The position numbers were made by a program, and so were the translations under genes. The notes under the pieces are model-generated. The model searched no databases, was not told the DNA's origin, and worked only from the letters and a program-made list of their open reading frames with translations. Shown piece after piece: positions 35,080 through 48,401 of a stretch of 64,000 nt of DNA (its first letter is position 1; each line of letters starts with the position of its first letter). Source of the stretch: Megamerina dolium (lineage: Eukaryota > Arthropoda > Insecta > Diptera > Megamerinidae); contig OY978526.1 in assembly GCA_963854835.1 (NCBI GenBank), positions 72,698,418 through 72,762,417 on the forward strand, written 5' to 3'.

Positions 35080-36490
35080 TTTGACACTTTAAACCGTCAT
35101 AACTTCTTTAAATTTGCACCACATGCAGCCATATTTGGTATATAAACTAATAATTCAAAGAGTAATAATCTCACAATAACTCGTTGAGCTATACCCGGTA
35201 TTTTATATAGCTCTCATACAAAGTGACTGCTGTGTTGCGATCAATAATATCGCTATATTACACTTAATATTAAATATTCATCAGTCATATTTGGTGCATG
35301 AGTCGTTAGTTTTATGTTGAAATAATTAGAGAAAAAATGGATGGAATACGACTACTATTTTGTATAGCTCCCATACAATGTCATTACTGTGATGCTTTCA
35401 ATGATGTTGCTATATTACCCATAAATGTTATTGTGAAAAGCCAATATTTGATATTTTCATTTAATTTTTATTATAGAAATAATTTGTGATAATTGCGATG
35501 CAGTGCGACTATTATTTTATATAGCTCTCATACAAAGTGACTGCTGTGTTGGGATCATTAATGTCGCTATATTACTCTTAAAATTAAATATTCATCAGTC
35601 ATATTTGGTGCATGAGTCGTTAGTTTTATGTTAAAATAATTAGAGAAAAAATGGATGGAACACGACTACTATTTTGTATAGCTCCCATACAATGTCATCA
35701 CTGTGATCCATTCAATGATGTTGCTATATTACCCATACATGTTATTGTGAAAAGTCAATATTTGATATTTTGATTCAATTTTTATTATAGAAATAATTTG
35801 TGATAATTGCTATGCAGTGCGACTATTATTTTATATAGCTCCCATATAAAGTTATTACTTTAAATCGCTCAATGCTGGTTACTGTATTCCCATTAAGCCA
35901 GCCATATTTGGAAAATGAGTTTACATTTTAGAGTTTCAATATTTAGTTAAAATTAGATGAGCCATGCCCACTGTTTCATATAACTCCCATACAAATTCAT
36001 GACTTTGCCTTGCCTAATGATGTTGATATATTCCCCATAAAAAGAAGATTACTTTAGGCACATTTGGTATATGAAGTCATATTTAGATGGTTAAGCATTT
36101 AGTAAAAAATGAATGAGCCATGCCCACTATTTCTTATAGCTCCCATATAAAATTACTACTATAATCCCTTCAAGAATGTCGTAATATTTCTCTTTAAATC
36201 AGCTTTGAAGCAGTCATATTTAGTAAATTGATTCATATTTTAGTGCTTAAAAGTTGAGTGAAAAATAGTAGAGCCACGCCTTCTATTTGATATACCTCCC
36301 ATACAATATTACTATTTCAACTTGCACAATGCCTTCGCTATAATTGGTTTAAAAATTGTTGCGTGATGGTCATATTTAGTATTTTGGTGAATATTTTAAT
36401 GCTTCAAAGTTTTGCGAAAAATGTGTGTACTACGCCTACTATTTTATATATCTCTCATATAAAATCTCTATTTCGACCTGTTAAATTTTG
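35080..36490 (+). repeat. 157-bp tandem repeat array (family B) with dimer structure
   Basis: The core tagctcccatacaa or a variant recurs at 35209, 35366, 35523, 35680, 35837, 35982, 36138, 36294 and 36450. The first five are exactly 157 bp apart, the rest 145-156. Units 1 and 3 share atcagtcatatttggtgcat (35281 and 35593), and 2 and 4 share ggatggaa-acgactactat, so the 5' half consists of 314-bp dimers. The 3' half is older and monomeric. Confidence 0.93.
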
Positions 36491-39045
36491 CTCAAACTTA
36501 ACCGTAAGACAAATATTTGAATCAAATCGGATTACTTAAAAGCGAAATTTCATTTATTTCACAAAATATAGGCGTAATCCGCCCACTTTTTTTGGGCTTT
36601 GAAATGATTGATTTCAAAAATGTTGAGTACATTTCTCCTTTAATAAGCATTCTCGAATCGTTGCATATTTTGGTGATAGATTCAAGCAGTTTCCATGATT
36701 TCGTATGTCTACAGAACAACCCTAATATTTTCAAATGTATTTCCCACTCCAAAAGTTCTCATTTTATGTATTATGAATATGTTTCGAATCGATTTACCTA
36801 CTACTACAAAACATTACATTTTCGTTTTAATTTTAACTAATTTAATTAATTTTATAAAAAATAAATGAAATTAGTCGATAATTTAACACAATCCCATATA
36901 GTTTATGAATGAATTTAATAGATCTTATCATAGATATCTACATAGGTTTTACGATGAAGGAGTCTAACTAGTCTGAATACAAAAAAAAAAATGTACCGAC
37001 ACATGAGTACAATGTATAGCTACATATGTATGTATACATTTGTATACATTTGTATGTTTATAAACTAATGAAAATTTAACCTCAGGTAGATAGGTAACGA
37101 TCGATTTCATTAATTTTATGCGGAACAAAGAGGAAAAATAATAAAAAAATATGTACAAAAAAAAAAAACTAGAAATACAGAGATAAGACAAATTGATTTA
37201 TAAGAAATGAGTCATATACTATACTACACTATACTACGAGTAGTAGTACATGCTGTAAACAAACTTGAAATCGATGCGACATTTTTTCTGTTTTCATTTT
37301 TTTTTTTTATTAGTGAAACTCCATTAATATTGAGAGCAATGAAAAATCCATTACGCCAGTGTGCTGGCGTCAAAATTCCTTTCTGCAACAATAACAAAAC
37401 TATGACAAGGGTAGTTGATACTTGTAGTCTTTCAAATATGACAATTTCGAGTTGTCACATTCATTCATGAACAGACATTTTATTGCAATGAAATGAGAAT
37501 ATTATGTCAATGTTATCACCTCAGCTGAAATTGAAAGGATAACAAGAGATGGTCACCAATGGATAAGCCAAAGAATGTCATAAGATTAAGTTAAATGAAT
37601 GTAAACCGAATGTAAACCAATATTGACAAAAAACAAAAAAAAAAATAATAATAATAAAGGGAAAGGATAAAATGACTTTGTGAATGAATGTCCTTTTGCT
37701 TTAAGTGAAGTACCTATTCGTCGTCTATAGGAACAGGAAGTATCAGAGACCAATCGAAATGAAGCATTTCAACAGTTGGCTACACCACACTCTTATCCAC
37801 ATCAGATATACTCGTAGGTACGTACATACAAGGCACATTAGACACGCGCCTGCACTCTTTAGCGATCGTCGCGATATTTCTAATGCTTATCCTTTTTTTT
37901 CCCCCCCTGTGCTCGAATAAAGTTATTAAGTATCTATCACGGATTTTATCATACAGCTGATGACTGTGACGCCTGAATCATTTGCTGGCGTTTGATAAAT
38001 TCTCACACAGGGTATTTTTCAATATTATTCTACGGTTCGATGTGTGTGTGTGTGTATGTGTGTTTGTGTGTGTCTATGTATTTTTTATGACTCGTTTCGT
38101 ATTTTTTTTTTTTTATTTTTAGCGGACACTTTAAAACCATAAAATATTTTATAGCACTTTTTAAGTCACATTTTAGTTATTTCTTCGTTTTGTTGTTGTT
38201 GTGCATTTAATGATATTGTCGCAATATGCTAGTCTGTATATATGGTATATATATATATTGTATATTTTTCACGTTTGATTATAATTTATTGTTTTATAGC
38301 ATGAAAATGCTCCATCAATAAACGACAGAAACTTTTAATTACAGACACACACAGTAGTCTAATAATTTATTTCACTCTCTCTCTCTCTCTCTCATTCTCG
38401 TGCTCTCCAGTTAGTGATATTTTAAAGAGTCAAAAGTTTAATCCACACATATCATGTGTAAAAATCATTAAATCGGAATAGGTATCATTAAAATTAATTC
38501 AATTAATTTCATTACAATAATTAAATTGAATGAATTTGATGGAAGAAAACATATCAAAAAAATATTAGAAAAATATAGAGTAGGATTTTTTTTATAGACA
38601 CCACCATTATTTCTCGATGGGTTGATGGAAGAAACTCGCTCACAGGTACCTGAAGGATGGCTTCGCTAACGTCTGAGTAACTAGTGCCATGTATTGTTCG
38701 GAGGTTTTTTCGACAACCTCGAGACTTGCTCTAGACATAATGATGAACCTACATTCGGTTTCATTGAGAATATTGCTGAATACGCTCTCTTGAAAGGAAA
38801 CAGTTGTTATGCCCCACATAATATAATTTTTTTTAGGAAAGCATTGGTAAGTAAACGGTACGGAATTTGTTTTCTTTTTTGAGGTTCTTGTTTTTTTTCT
38901 GAGGCGCGATCCTGAGATACCATTGGACTCTTGTAGTATTTCTATGAATGGCTCTAGAACGCATGATGCTTCGAGTTCTGGATTTTTATTGAGTCTAACT
39001 AGGCTAAGCTACGTTTTCCTCTTGTTAGCTATACTTTAGTATTTC
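36491..39045. other. Intergenic sequence with microsatellites
   Basis: A GT-rich tract lies at 38042..38074 and (CT)n at 38373..38392. The open frames at 36517..36840 and 37207..37470 have no recognisable domain. Confidence 0.4.
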
Positions 39046-39049
39046 ATGT

Positions 39050-39850
39050 GGAAGTATTTGCTATCATCAGACTCATGAGAAATAAAAACGTCATAGCCAT
39101 AAGAAACAAAATGAGGGGGAAATAAATTTGAGACTAGTACTTCTATGCAAGACTAAACTAAATGTTGTCGTTAGATCAAATCGTTTGTCCTTCTAACATT
39201 TTTTATCATCAGAGCTATGAGAAATAGAAGAACCAGAGTCATAGAAAGGAAATGGAAGGAAACCGAAATTTGAGGCTGCAATGTCAGCCAAGCTACGCTC
39301 AAGACTCTTTGCAATCCCCTGCTTACTAGTAATACTTCTATGCAAGACTAGACTGAATTAAAGCAGTAGATCGAATCATTTGTCCTACTATCATTTGCTA
39401 TCGTTAGAGCCTTCAGAAATAGCAGAGCAAGAACCCTAGCAAAAAAGTGGTGTAAATAAATTTAAGTCTACAGTGACAGCGAAGCTGCGTTGAAAACTCT
39501 TTGCAACCCTCTCTTGACTACTTCTAGACCAGAAATTCTATGAAAGGCTACATTAAATTCTGTCGGTAGTTGAAACCGTTTATCCATGATATCGATTTCG
39601 GGTTATTAGAGAATTTCGTCCTACTATCATTTGCTACCATCAGAACCTTCAGAAATTGTAGAGCCAGAGTCCTAGCAAAAAAGTGGCGGAAATAAATTTA
39701 AGTCTGCATTGACAGCTAAGCTGCGTTGAAAACTCTTTGCAATCCCCTCTTGACTACTTCTATACCAGCACTTCTAGGGAAGGCTACATTAAATCGGTGT
39801 CGGTGTATGAAATCCTTGATATCGATTTCGGGCCATTTGGGAATTTCGTG
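39050..39850 (+). repeat. Imperfect tandem repeat, four units, up to 231 bp
   Basis: The landmark atcatcagagctatgagaaa / cagaaccttcagaaattg recurs near 39060, 39205, 39400 and 39634. Within units, aaataaatttaagtct and gctgcgttgaaaactctttg repeat. The last two units are closest, with gatatcgatttcgggtta at 39588 and gatatcgatttcgggcca at 39819 (231 bp). Confidence 0.85.
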
Positions 39851-40194
39851 CAATGAAATTCCAAAGAGCTTAGATAGAATGGACTCTTCTGCTCGTTACT
39901 ATGGTTATGTAATACGAATGTTGGACTATCCTCTGTTGCAAAAAAAAAAAAAAAACAAACAGAAGGCATCATTTGCAATTTTATCAGTAAATGACATGAT
40001 CACAAAATGTGGGGTAGCAATGTGCTGTCAATGAACTAAAACTATGAAGTGTCTTCATCTATCTCTTAAGATAAATAACTCCAGGTGGTTAATGTGACTA
40101 GTTACCGGTCGTATACAAAAGTGATTACCTTGTTAGAGTTCTGAAATCCCATCTGTTGGGAAGAAGAAGAAGAAACGGCGTACGACTACTAGCC

Positions 40195-41205
40195 GTAACT
40201 GTTAGAGGACTCCTACCTCCCATACACAAGAGTTTTTTGGAATGCATATTTGAAAGTTTTGAGGACAAAAATGTATAGTTATCAAGTTGAAACTCAATGT
40301 ATGAGAATAAATTAAATAACGGAGCCTTTGACTTTGAGAATGAGCAGGATCGTATGGAAACCAGGTCAAACTTCCATACTAAAGTATTTTTTCGAATGTA
40401 TTTTTAAGGGTTTTGAGCACGCCAATTTATGACTATGAAGCTGAAACTCGGTATATGGGGTTAAACTCACTAATGAACAGACGATGTTTAGAATGAACAG
40501 ATTCGAATGAAAATCACGTCCACCTCCAATACAAAAGTATGTTTACGAATGAATTGACTATGTGCGCAAAAATAAGAAGTTATACGATTGAAAATCAGCT
40601 CAATATATTAGTTTAATCGAGGAACGAATATATTTGAAAATAGAAATTACCGGATGAACATCATCCATACTTTCGATACAAAAGTATATCTTCAAATGTA
40701 AATTTCTTCGAGCTTTGAGCATAAAAATACAACATTTAAAAAAATAAATATGTGGCACTTGTAAATCCCGAAGGGCTCTTTAGTTGAGCTTCTTTTCCAT
40801 TACTGTTGTGCATGTTAAATTTAGGACAGTATTAGAAGGAATCTACTTATTTGAACCGGTTTTGAATGGCAGAACTTTTGTGACAATACTTTTTCTGAGC
40901 CTTTTCACCGAGTTCTTTTAGCAGCTTTTCCATAGCAAATTGTTACTGCCAGTAGAATTGGCAATTGCTTGCCGACAAATTCGTTACCGGATGAAAAGCA
41001 CCCCAACCTCCAATACAAAAATACATTTTCGAATATATGTTTATGGATTTTGAGTGCGAAAGTAAAAAGCTATATGGTTGAAAATCAGCACAAAGCATTA
41101 TTTTTATGAAAGAACGATAAATATTTAAAAGTAGGCGTTATAAGACAAAAACCGCGCCTACTTGCAATGCAAAGGTACGTTTTACATACGCTTTTTATAC
41201 GCTTT
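40195..41205 (+). repeat. 153-bp tandem repeat array (family A), diverged, interrupted by a SINE
   Basis: The core lies at 40218 (cctcccatacac), 40372 (ttccatact), 40525 (cctccaataca), about 40673, 41009 (cctccaataca) and 41162 (ttgcaatgca). Spacing is 153-154 bp outside the SINE. Units keep tgaaaatcacgtccacctcc and cgaatg-atttt-type sequence and align with the 10.8-kb array. Confidence 0.85.
40751..40982 (-). mobile_element. tRNA-headed SINE inserted in the repeat array
   Basis: On the plus strand it runs from tgtggcacttgtaaatcccg to ggcaattgcttgccgacaaa, the complement of the SINE body and distal part. The tRNA head is missing. The array resumes immediately afterwards. Confidence 0.87.
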
Positions 41206-42029
41206 TTATATTATTAAAATTAAGCTCTAAAATTGTTTCACTAATTTTTCCACACACTACACAGTAGCTCGAAATTCATTCCACAATATTGCGACTTATT
41301 TCAACTGATCGAACCACTGTGCATCACAAGTTAAGGATGTTTTTTCTTTGCTCTCACAGATGCTTAAATTAAAATAAAGTATACTTATTTAAAATTCATA
41401 AAATATACTCTTATGTAATTGAAGTTTTCAAAATAATTAACGGAATGTCACTTGCATTAGTTCTGATGAAGCTCAGTTACACTTTCATATTTTCCTTTAG
41501 TTCTTTCAACATATCTTAAAGTTTTGTATCACGACATAAATTCTATTTATCGTATATTCCATAACTAAATATTTTTATTATTTTAATTTTCTAATCACAT
41601 ATTAGTATCACATAAATTTGCAAAGATAATATCAATGAACACTTTATGATACGACTTTTGCAAACGTCGAATAAGAAAAATAAAAAAAAAAACACGTTTG
41701 TCAAAAACATTCTTATCATCATTTAAAATAAAGTCCAAAAATTATTGTATTAGACATTTACACCTACTCAAATGTGAGTAGGTTTATACGATAATACCGT
41801 CATGTCACTCCTTGTTATCATTATTTTTTTAACGGGACTTAACAGTGCTTTTAAAATGCCCATGAATTTTATACTAATTCAGAGATTTATATTACCACTT
41901 GTGGGGACAACTTTGATCGTGTGTTTTTCTTCAAAGAAATCTTGTGGAGATTTACAGCGATTATGGTCCGGTCGAATCAATTTGTAGAGAATAAAGATTT
42001 TGATATTAAAGGTAAAGAATGTACTAATG
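41206..42029. other. AT-rich intergenic sequence, nothing recognised
   Basis: No supported feature between the repeat array and the mariner element. Confidence 0.4.
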
Positions 42030-42031
42030 TA

Positions 42032-43303
42032 AAGGGTTATCCATTTCGCGGTTTCAAAAGTATAGGGCTAGAATTCGACATCTGTCAAACGGAGTTGTTA
42101 AAACAATTTCTTTCTTTTTCAGTTCAATGTCTGACATTTGCGAAAATGGATCGCTTAACTATCGCACAACGCATTAAAATTGTAAAAACCTACTACAAAA
42201 ATGGTGATTCTGCCACAGCCACATATCGTGCTTTAAGAGGAGATTATGGTTTACATAATCGTCCAACTACGCAAGCAATTGGCAAAATTGTGAAGAAATA
42301 TGAAGATACTGGATCGGTTACAGATATTTTAAGGCCTGTGCATCATCGTTTCGCTCGTACCACCGAAAATATCGCTGCTGTAAGTGAAAGTGTTGCCGAA
42401 GACCCGAATGTGTCGATTCCTCGTCGTTCTCAGGAATTAGGACTGTCTTACGGCACATTATGGCGTATTTTGCATTTGGATCTACACCTACATCCATATA
42501 AAATCCAGCTCACACAATAACTGAAGCCAGCTGACCATTCACAACGTCGTAGATACGTCGAATGGGTGCTTGAACAACAGGCGGTGGACGGCGATTTTTC
42601 GAACAAAATTTTCTTCAGCGACGAAGCACATTTCTCACTCGGTGGGTATGTTAACAAACAAAATTGTCGTATTTGGGGTTCTGAGAATCCTCAAGTAATT
42701 GAAGAGAGGCCACTACATCTACAAAAAGTCACTGCTTGGTGCGCTCTTTGGTCCGGAGGTGTGATTGGACCTTACTTCTTCGAAAACGACGATGGAACGA
42801 CTGTCACCGTCAATTCGGAGCGTTATGGTCATATGATAACCGACTTTTTTTTGCCTGCTATTGAAGAATACGACTTAGAGAATATGTGGTTTCAACAAGA
42901 CGGTGCCACATGCCACACAACTCGAGCGAATATGGCTTTATTGCAAGAGAAATTTTCTGGCCGCGTAATTTCTCGTCGTGGCGATATCAAGTGGCCACCA
43001 AGATCATGCGATTTGACACTGCTTGACTTTTTTTTGTGGGGCTACGTGAAAGACCGTGTTTATGCAGATAAACCTTTAACTCTTGAGCACCTAAAAACCA
43101 ACCAAAACCAAAAAGTGGTCGAAAATTACCTCAAAAGAATCCATGCTTGCAACAATTCGCGTGGTGGTCATTTAAATGATGTAGTATTTCACACATAATG
43201 TCAACGTTCAGACTTTATAATAAAAAAGAAATATCATGATAAAAAATATTTTATATGTGTTTTATTTGCATTTACTTTTGAAACCGCAAAATGGATAACC
43301 CTT
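42032..43303 (+). mobile_element. Nearly complete DD41D (rosa-type) mariner element
   Basis: The 1272-bp element has terminal inverted repeats of about 31 bp beginning aagggttatccattt with a single mismatch between ends (c/t). TA lies directly outside both ends (42030..42031 and 43304..43305), the standard mariner target duplication. It contains one transposase gene in the same orientation. The near-perfect ends and nearly open gene indicate recent insertion compared with every other mariner here. Confidence 0.95.
42146..43198 (+). pseudogene. DD41D mariner transposase with one nonsense codon
   Basis: A single frame runs from ATG 42146 (MDRLTIAQRIKIVKTYYKNG) to the stop at 43198, 351 codons. 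An in-frame TAA interrupts it at 42518..42520, where relatives have Glu (LTQ-stop-LKP). The N-terminal half has the helix-turn-helix pair. Catalytic residues are in FSDEAHF, QQDGATCH and LTLLDFFLWG, with 41 residues between second and third Asp, which defines the DD41D group known from the rosa element of Ceratitis. Around LKTNQNQKVVENY about a dozen residues appear deleted compared with relatives. The second frame alone (from the ATG at 42566) could give a fragment without the DNA-binding domain. Not active as it stands. Confidence 0.93.
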
Positions 43304-43560
43304 TACCAAAAAATTTGCACTACGATGAATTGAGAACATTACTTGATGAACTTTTATGTGAGATGCAAGCTGAAAAGGTTTCATGATCATTAGGAGCCGA
43401 TGAGCCAACAGTTTCCAAGCATTTAAAATTATCATTAGTGATTCAGAAGTAAGAAAATTGGATGCTGTACTCAAATTGAAGTCGAGAGATGCCAAATGGC
43501 ATTTTTTCATTTGACAACAGTTACTCTAATGTCAGAAAGGCAAGGGTTTATTGCATCGTA
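43304..43560. other. Short intergenic stretch
   Basis: Nothing recognised between the mariner and the LINE tail. Confidence 0.35.
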
Positions 43561-44990
43561 ATTGTGAAGTGAAGTGAAGGGAAGTGAAGAGGTGGGCAGT
43601 ACAAGAACCAGGGCACTCAGTTAAATAACCATTGCACTAAAACTCAGAAACGGATAAGAAAATAGAAGGACAGGAGAGAGAAAAAGAAGAACAGAAAGAA
43701 GCAATAGAGTAGAGAATATTACTATACCTCAAACTTCCTAGTACCCTTAACGAATCTAAGAAGATCAGATAAAGGGAGAGACTGAACTGTGTTCAGGCTC
43801 AAAGCATCTCCTCCCAACAATCTTAATCTTGTTCATGCAAAACCTGGACAATGACAGGAGAAGTGCTCTGTTGTGTTCATGTCCTCTAAACAAGAATAGC
43901 AAGTCGGATCGATGATGAGACCTATAGTAGCCATATGATGTCCACAAGTGTTGTGTTCTGTAATGACCCCAATCAACATCCTGAGGTCCTTTCTACTTAA
44001 TCGTAGGAGAAAGTTTGCTCGTCTGCTGTCAGGTGCATTCACAAAGCTTTTGGCAACCCTGCATGTCTCTAAAATGGACCATCTAGTTTTGTGGCTCATG
44101 CCCATAGAGTCTTTTATCAATTGTTGGATCCATGCAGAGTTCACGTCAAATATAAGTTCGGGAACCATAGGCGTACCAGCAGAGCCTTCATTGGCCAAAC
44201 CATCTGCCAATTCGTTCCCTTCGAGACCGTAGTATTTCGGAATCCAAATAAGACGAAGCATACTGCGCTTTGCAACAGCCTTATCTTACATTCACTGATA
44301 ATCTTTGAAGAGATGGCAGGGCTCGCAATAGCTTTGAGTGTAGCCAGACTATCACTACAAATTCGCAATTCACTTCCCATGCCATCACCTCTCAATAATC
44401 CAGTAGACCGCATTTAGAATGGCATATACTTCTGTTAGAAATACAGTCGCCATACTTCCCCTGGAGAGCGAGTTCTTGGTATTTTCATCCAGGTACCAAC
44501 CGGCCCCAGTACCATAGGATGTTTTAGAACAGCCAGTGTAGAAAATGTGAGTCATTCCCCATAGTAGAGTTTCTGGACTTAACCATTCGTTCCGTAAAAA
44601 AATCCCCCAATTTACATCCGAATTGTATATGGATCACACGATCGTCCACGGGCATTGCAAACAGTGGGCATTGCTCCAATAGCTGGTGGTATATCTGCCT
44701 GTGTCCCATATAAACCCCGTCATACCAGACTCCTTATGTTTTGAGCCTGAACGCAGCTTTCATCGCCCCCTTTCGGATCTGAAGATCCAATGGAAGCAAA
44801 TCAAGTCAGGCATTTAGCGCGTCACCAGAGGTAGCACCAGTGACTCCTTTGTAGTCTGTGCAGAGAAGAAGCAGCGGATTTAACCACAGTTCTGCGCCAC
44901 CAGATCACGGACGCATATGTTGCAAAAGGTCTAATTAGACAAGTGTACATCCAGCTTCGTAATTGACTCATTAGGCATATTAGATACGCT
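43561..44990 (-). pseudogene. LINE 3' half with RNase H domain, minus strand
   Basis: Reading from 44990 down, frames give YHQLLEQCPLFAMPVDDR and SELRICSDSLATLKAIAS (RNase H Asp in CSDS). After a frame change they give LIWIPKYYGLEGNELADGLA (usually W-P-GH-G; the His is changed to Tyr), KDLRMLIGVITEHNTCGHH and CYSCLEDMNTTEHFSCHCP. This is the RNase H plus C-terminal Cys-His region of an I/R1-like LINE. The His change, stops and shifts make it dead. The 3' non-coding part runs to the cttcacttcccttcacttca-like repeat near 43566..43592. Confidence 0.85.
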
Positions 44991-47900
44991 ATAATTGTTC
45001 CAAGCGTAAAAAATCGTCAACTAATACTACCCATAAATGAAAATCGATGATAAAGACGAATATCAATGATTTCAAGCGAGTGCTTTCAATTAGAATAGAG
45101 ATTGAGTTATTCAAACTCAACGAAACCATCACGGATGATCATTGTGGACTACAAGTGAAATATTCAACGTCTTGTAAAATTGTTCAAAATCTACTTGGAA
45201 TCGTTCAAATGTATAGTCTAATCACACAAGATCTATCCACCAGAGATTACTTCGACGGATTATCATTTGTTCCAAACGAACGAATCTTAATTTTTTTTTT
45301 TTTGGAAAGATGTCAAAAAATTGTTAATTTGAGTCATTTTTTCGACGTAGAATCCACATGGTTACAAAAATATGGAGAAAATGTAGGAAATTCTAGCAAC
45401 GCATAATACCACAATGACATGTTCATTCATGTCGCTAGCACTTAATTAATTGCTACATAGAAAGTCGTTACAACTCTTGAATCTATTGAGCATTTTTTGT
45501 ATGAAGAACATTGGAAAAATAGTCTCGTGATGATTGATGGAAGGAAAAATATGATCACATGCATCAAATACTGTGTATAACATCAAAAAAGTTGAGAAAT
45601 CTTGGAGTTTGGAGGGTGAAATGAAATCAACAGTTGACTGGCAGGGTGTCCGCACAAAATACTTCGAAGCAAGTGTTCGTTTTTTTTTTTTCTCGGAAAA
45701 ACAAAAATCGTCATTAAATCACTTCAGAACTGTCAATTCTGAATGGTATACAATATAATTTGTTTGCCAGAAATCTTTGGAGAAATAAGTAAATCCAATC
45801 ACCGAAGACGAATCGATCGCAACCACAATAATGGGGTGAGCTCTCACATAATCGGCTGAAACCGTCGCCTTTTTAAGATAAAAAATATCGAATTATTGAG
45901 ACATCCAACGTAAAACTTTAATTCGTTTTTATTTCCGTAAATTAAAAATAAATTAGGTGGTTCATGTTTTATTCAAAGGATTGGTTGATGCATTCAATTG
46001 ACTGTTGACGGAGTGAGCAAAATTGCTATGAAAATTAATTGGAAATTCAGTGAAAAGTGTTTAGTTTTTCGTGAAGAAAATTTTTAAAAATAATTAAGCA
46101 ATTTTTAGTGATAAATTCCAGTATTTGTTGTTCTTCTATAATCCCGAAAAATAAATATAAATCTGCGTAAAGCACACGTTGTCACTGTGATGTTGTATTT
46201 TTCAAGTGACCTAATGGCGGCCGTAGGAGATTGATTAAGTGCTATTCAAAACCATCTCACTTGCAGCTGATTTCCGATTTTTTTGCTATTCCGAGAAGCA
46301 GAAAAATTGATTTGTCAAACGTTATATTTGCATTTGTGGGCTAAATAAAGAAAGTTCGACTTTTTGACAAGAAGTTCTTAAATTGACCATTTATTGTTTG
46401 CATTTCTTCAGTTTTAATAGCAATTTATCCGAAGAATTTCTTAAAAATTGTCATTATTTGAAATTTTATGAATTGAATGAATTTTCAATAAGACGAATAT
46501 TCGCTTATCAGAATCGATTGCAAATAATTGAAGTTATGATCATTTTTCGTAATATGTAGCTTCTTTTTAAACACAACAGATCACCTGAGGAGATCGTTAG
46601 GAAATGGCGCGAAAGCGTCCTAATTGGCTAATCGTGGCTCAATCAACAAATCAACAATATACATCTACATCTCTAAATCACACTATACCAACTGAGTAAT
46701 ATTTGATTTCTCGAAAAAAAAACGGCATCTGTCATCCTTAGCAATGCCTTTCACAATGACATTTTTTGTTGCATAAAAGTCACTTTTGACTTAAAATGTT
46801 TTTAAAGTGAACTTTCAATAAAGGATTTTCCCAAGAATTTTATAATAAAGTTTTTCCTTAGGGGAATGCATTGCCACAAGGATTCTCTTTATACGCCAGT
46901 CGATATTGGATTTTATTGCGCACTGCAAGTAATCGAATGACGTTGTCTGCATGATCACGACACGATCCACGATCCTTCACGACAACAGCTTCAACTCACA
47001 GGAATTACTATTATTTCACATTTTCAGCTTTCAACTTTTGCTTTCAATCATATTCAATCGTATGCATATACCGCAAGACTATTTTGACACTTGTAGTTCA
47101 GACACTCAGAGAAAAAAAAATGGTATAATCTTATCATACGATACGAACCTTTAATTGCATGTTGATTGATAAGCACAAATGTAAACACTAAGTAATGATA
47201 ACTATTATTAACTATTAATTATCCTTTTGATAGCATACAATAGTATACAAATTAATATGTTGCTGTCAAAATTGATTGCAAATTATCACTGTTGCATTTC
47301 GAAAAAAAAAAAATTGCACTCGTTGAATTCATTTAAGCGGGATCACTTTTTTCGAAATTCGATATTATAATTCGAAATTAGTAGAAAACAAAGGATCGAT
47401 CCGAATATTTTTTTCTATATTCTTTATATGAAATGTTGATCAACAAATTGTCGTTGTGGTGTGCCGCTGCTGTTATCGGGACTTTATGAAAGTAGTGTTG
47501 ACGATGCGACGCATTGCGTCTTTAACACATTTTCTACCAAATTGAACCACTCAATCGGCACAACATTTTCTACAACTACAATTAAAAAAAAAATAAATAA
47601 AAGTACAGAATAAACGACAAAAATATAATTCACACCAACACATATGAGATTTACCTTTCTTCTTACCAACCTGCGGTTAACCTGAACAATTACATACATA
47701 GCAAAGTTGAGTACTTCATACTCACTCGCACATAGACAAATGCATAAATGATTTTTGTTGTTTTAATTTGGTGCATGTGTATTGGTGAATTATGATTTAT
47801 TTATTCGCTTTTACACATACTTCAACATTTGTCTATATTTGTTATCTTATCGCATATTTGATAAACATACGGGCGATGATGAAGAAAAAAAACTGGGGGG

Positions 47901-48075
47901 AAAAAAAAAAGTAAACATTTCGAGCGATAAGTATCAGTGAGATACAAATTGCGCATGCGTGTTCGGTTTGTTGATTCTGTCGTTCTCATGTTGTAGTTGT
48001 TGTTGTTGTTGTTCTTATTTATTCTGTCTATGTGTGCATTTGTCAATGTTGTTATTGTTAAACTACAACACCACC

Positions 48076-48106
<31 letters not shown>

Positions 48107-48400
48107 AGAGCCAAACGTTTCATGTACTTATGCACGAGTACGAGTGTCAAAGTGCTTGTTGCCGTTACGTGGAGAATCAACAATCCACCATCCAACAATA
48201 TGTATAAAAAATTTCAAATTTTATTATTTTATTTATAATTTTTTTTATTAATACTATTTTCAGCGTTATTTCTACATTAAACATTGTTCTTTTTTAACCT
48301 ACCTAAAAAAGCTATGGCAAAATAAAGCATTCGCTCTACCTCTAATGCAATAAGATTTTAGTATCGTCCCTTGTTAGATCTCCATAATTTCATCCTTAGG
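44991..48400. other. Intergenic sequence, mostly unrecognised
   Basis: A weak mariner-like phrase (LFKLNETITDDH, 45107..45142) suggests another very old copy. A CAA/CAC tract lies at 48067..48106. No gene is supported. Confidence 0.4.
48067..48106. repeat. (CAA)n / (CAC)n tract
   Basis: About a dozen CAN triplets, mostly CAA, opposite a (TTG)n tract at 47995..48012. Confidence 0.9.
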
Positions 48401-48401
48401 T

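Noticed and set aside
35080..36490. CRISPR array
   Set aside because: The regular spacing is of whole 157-bp units repeated head to tail, with no short repeat/unique spacer pattern, and the genome is eukaryotic.
36517..36840. 107-codon open frame on the plus strand
   Set aside because: Its start lies at the edge of the family B repeat array and the rest is Phe/Ile/Asn-rich AT sequence, with no domain or splice context.
42566..43198. Intact separate transposase gene from the second ATG
   Set aside because: It is the in-frame continuation of the frame from 42146 after a single nonsense codon and lacks the DNA-binding domain.
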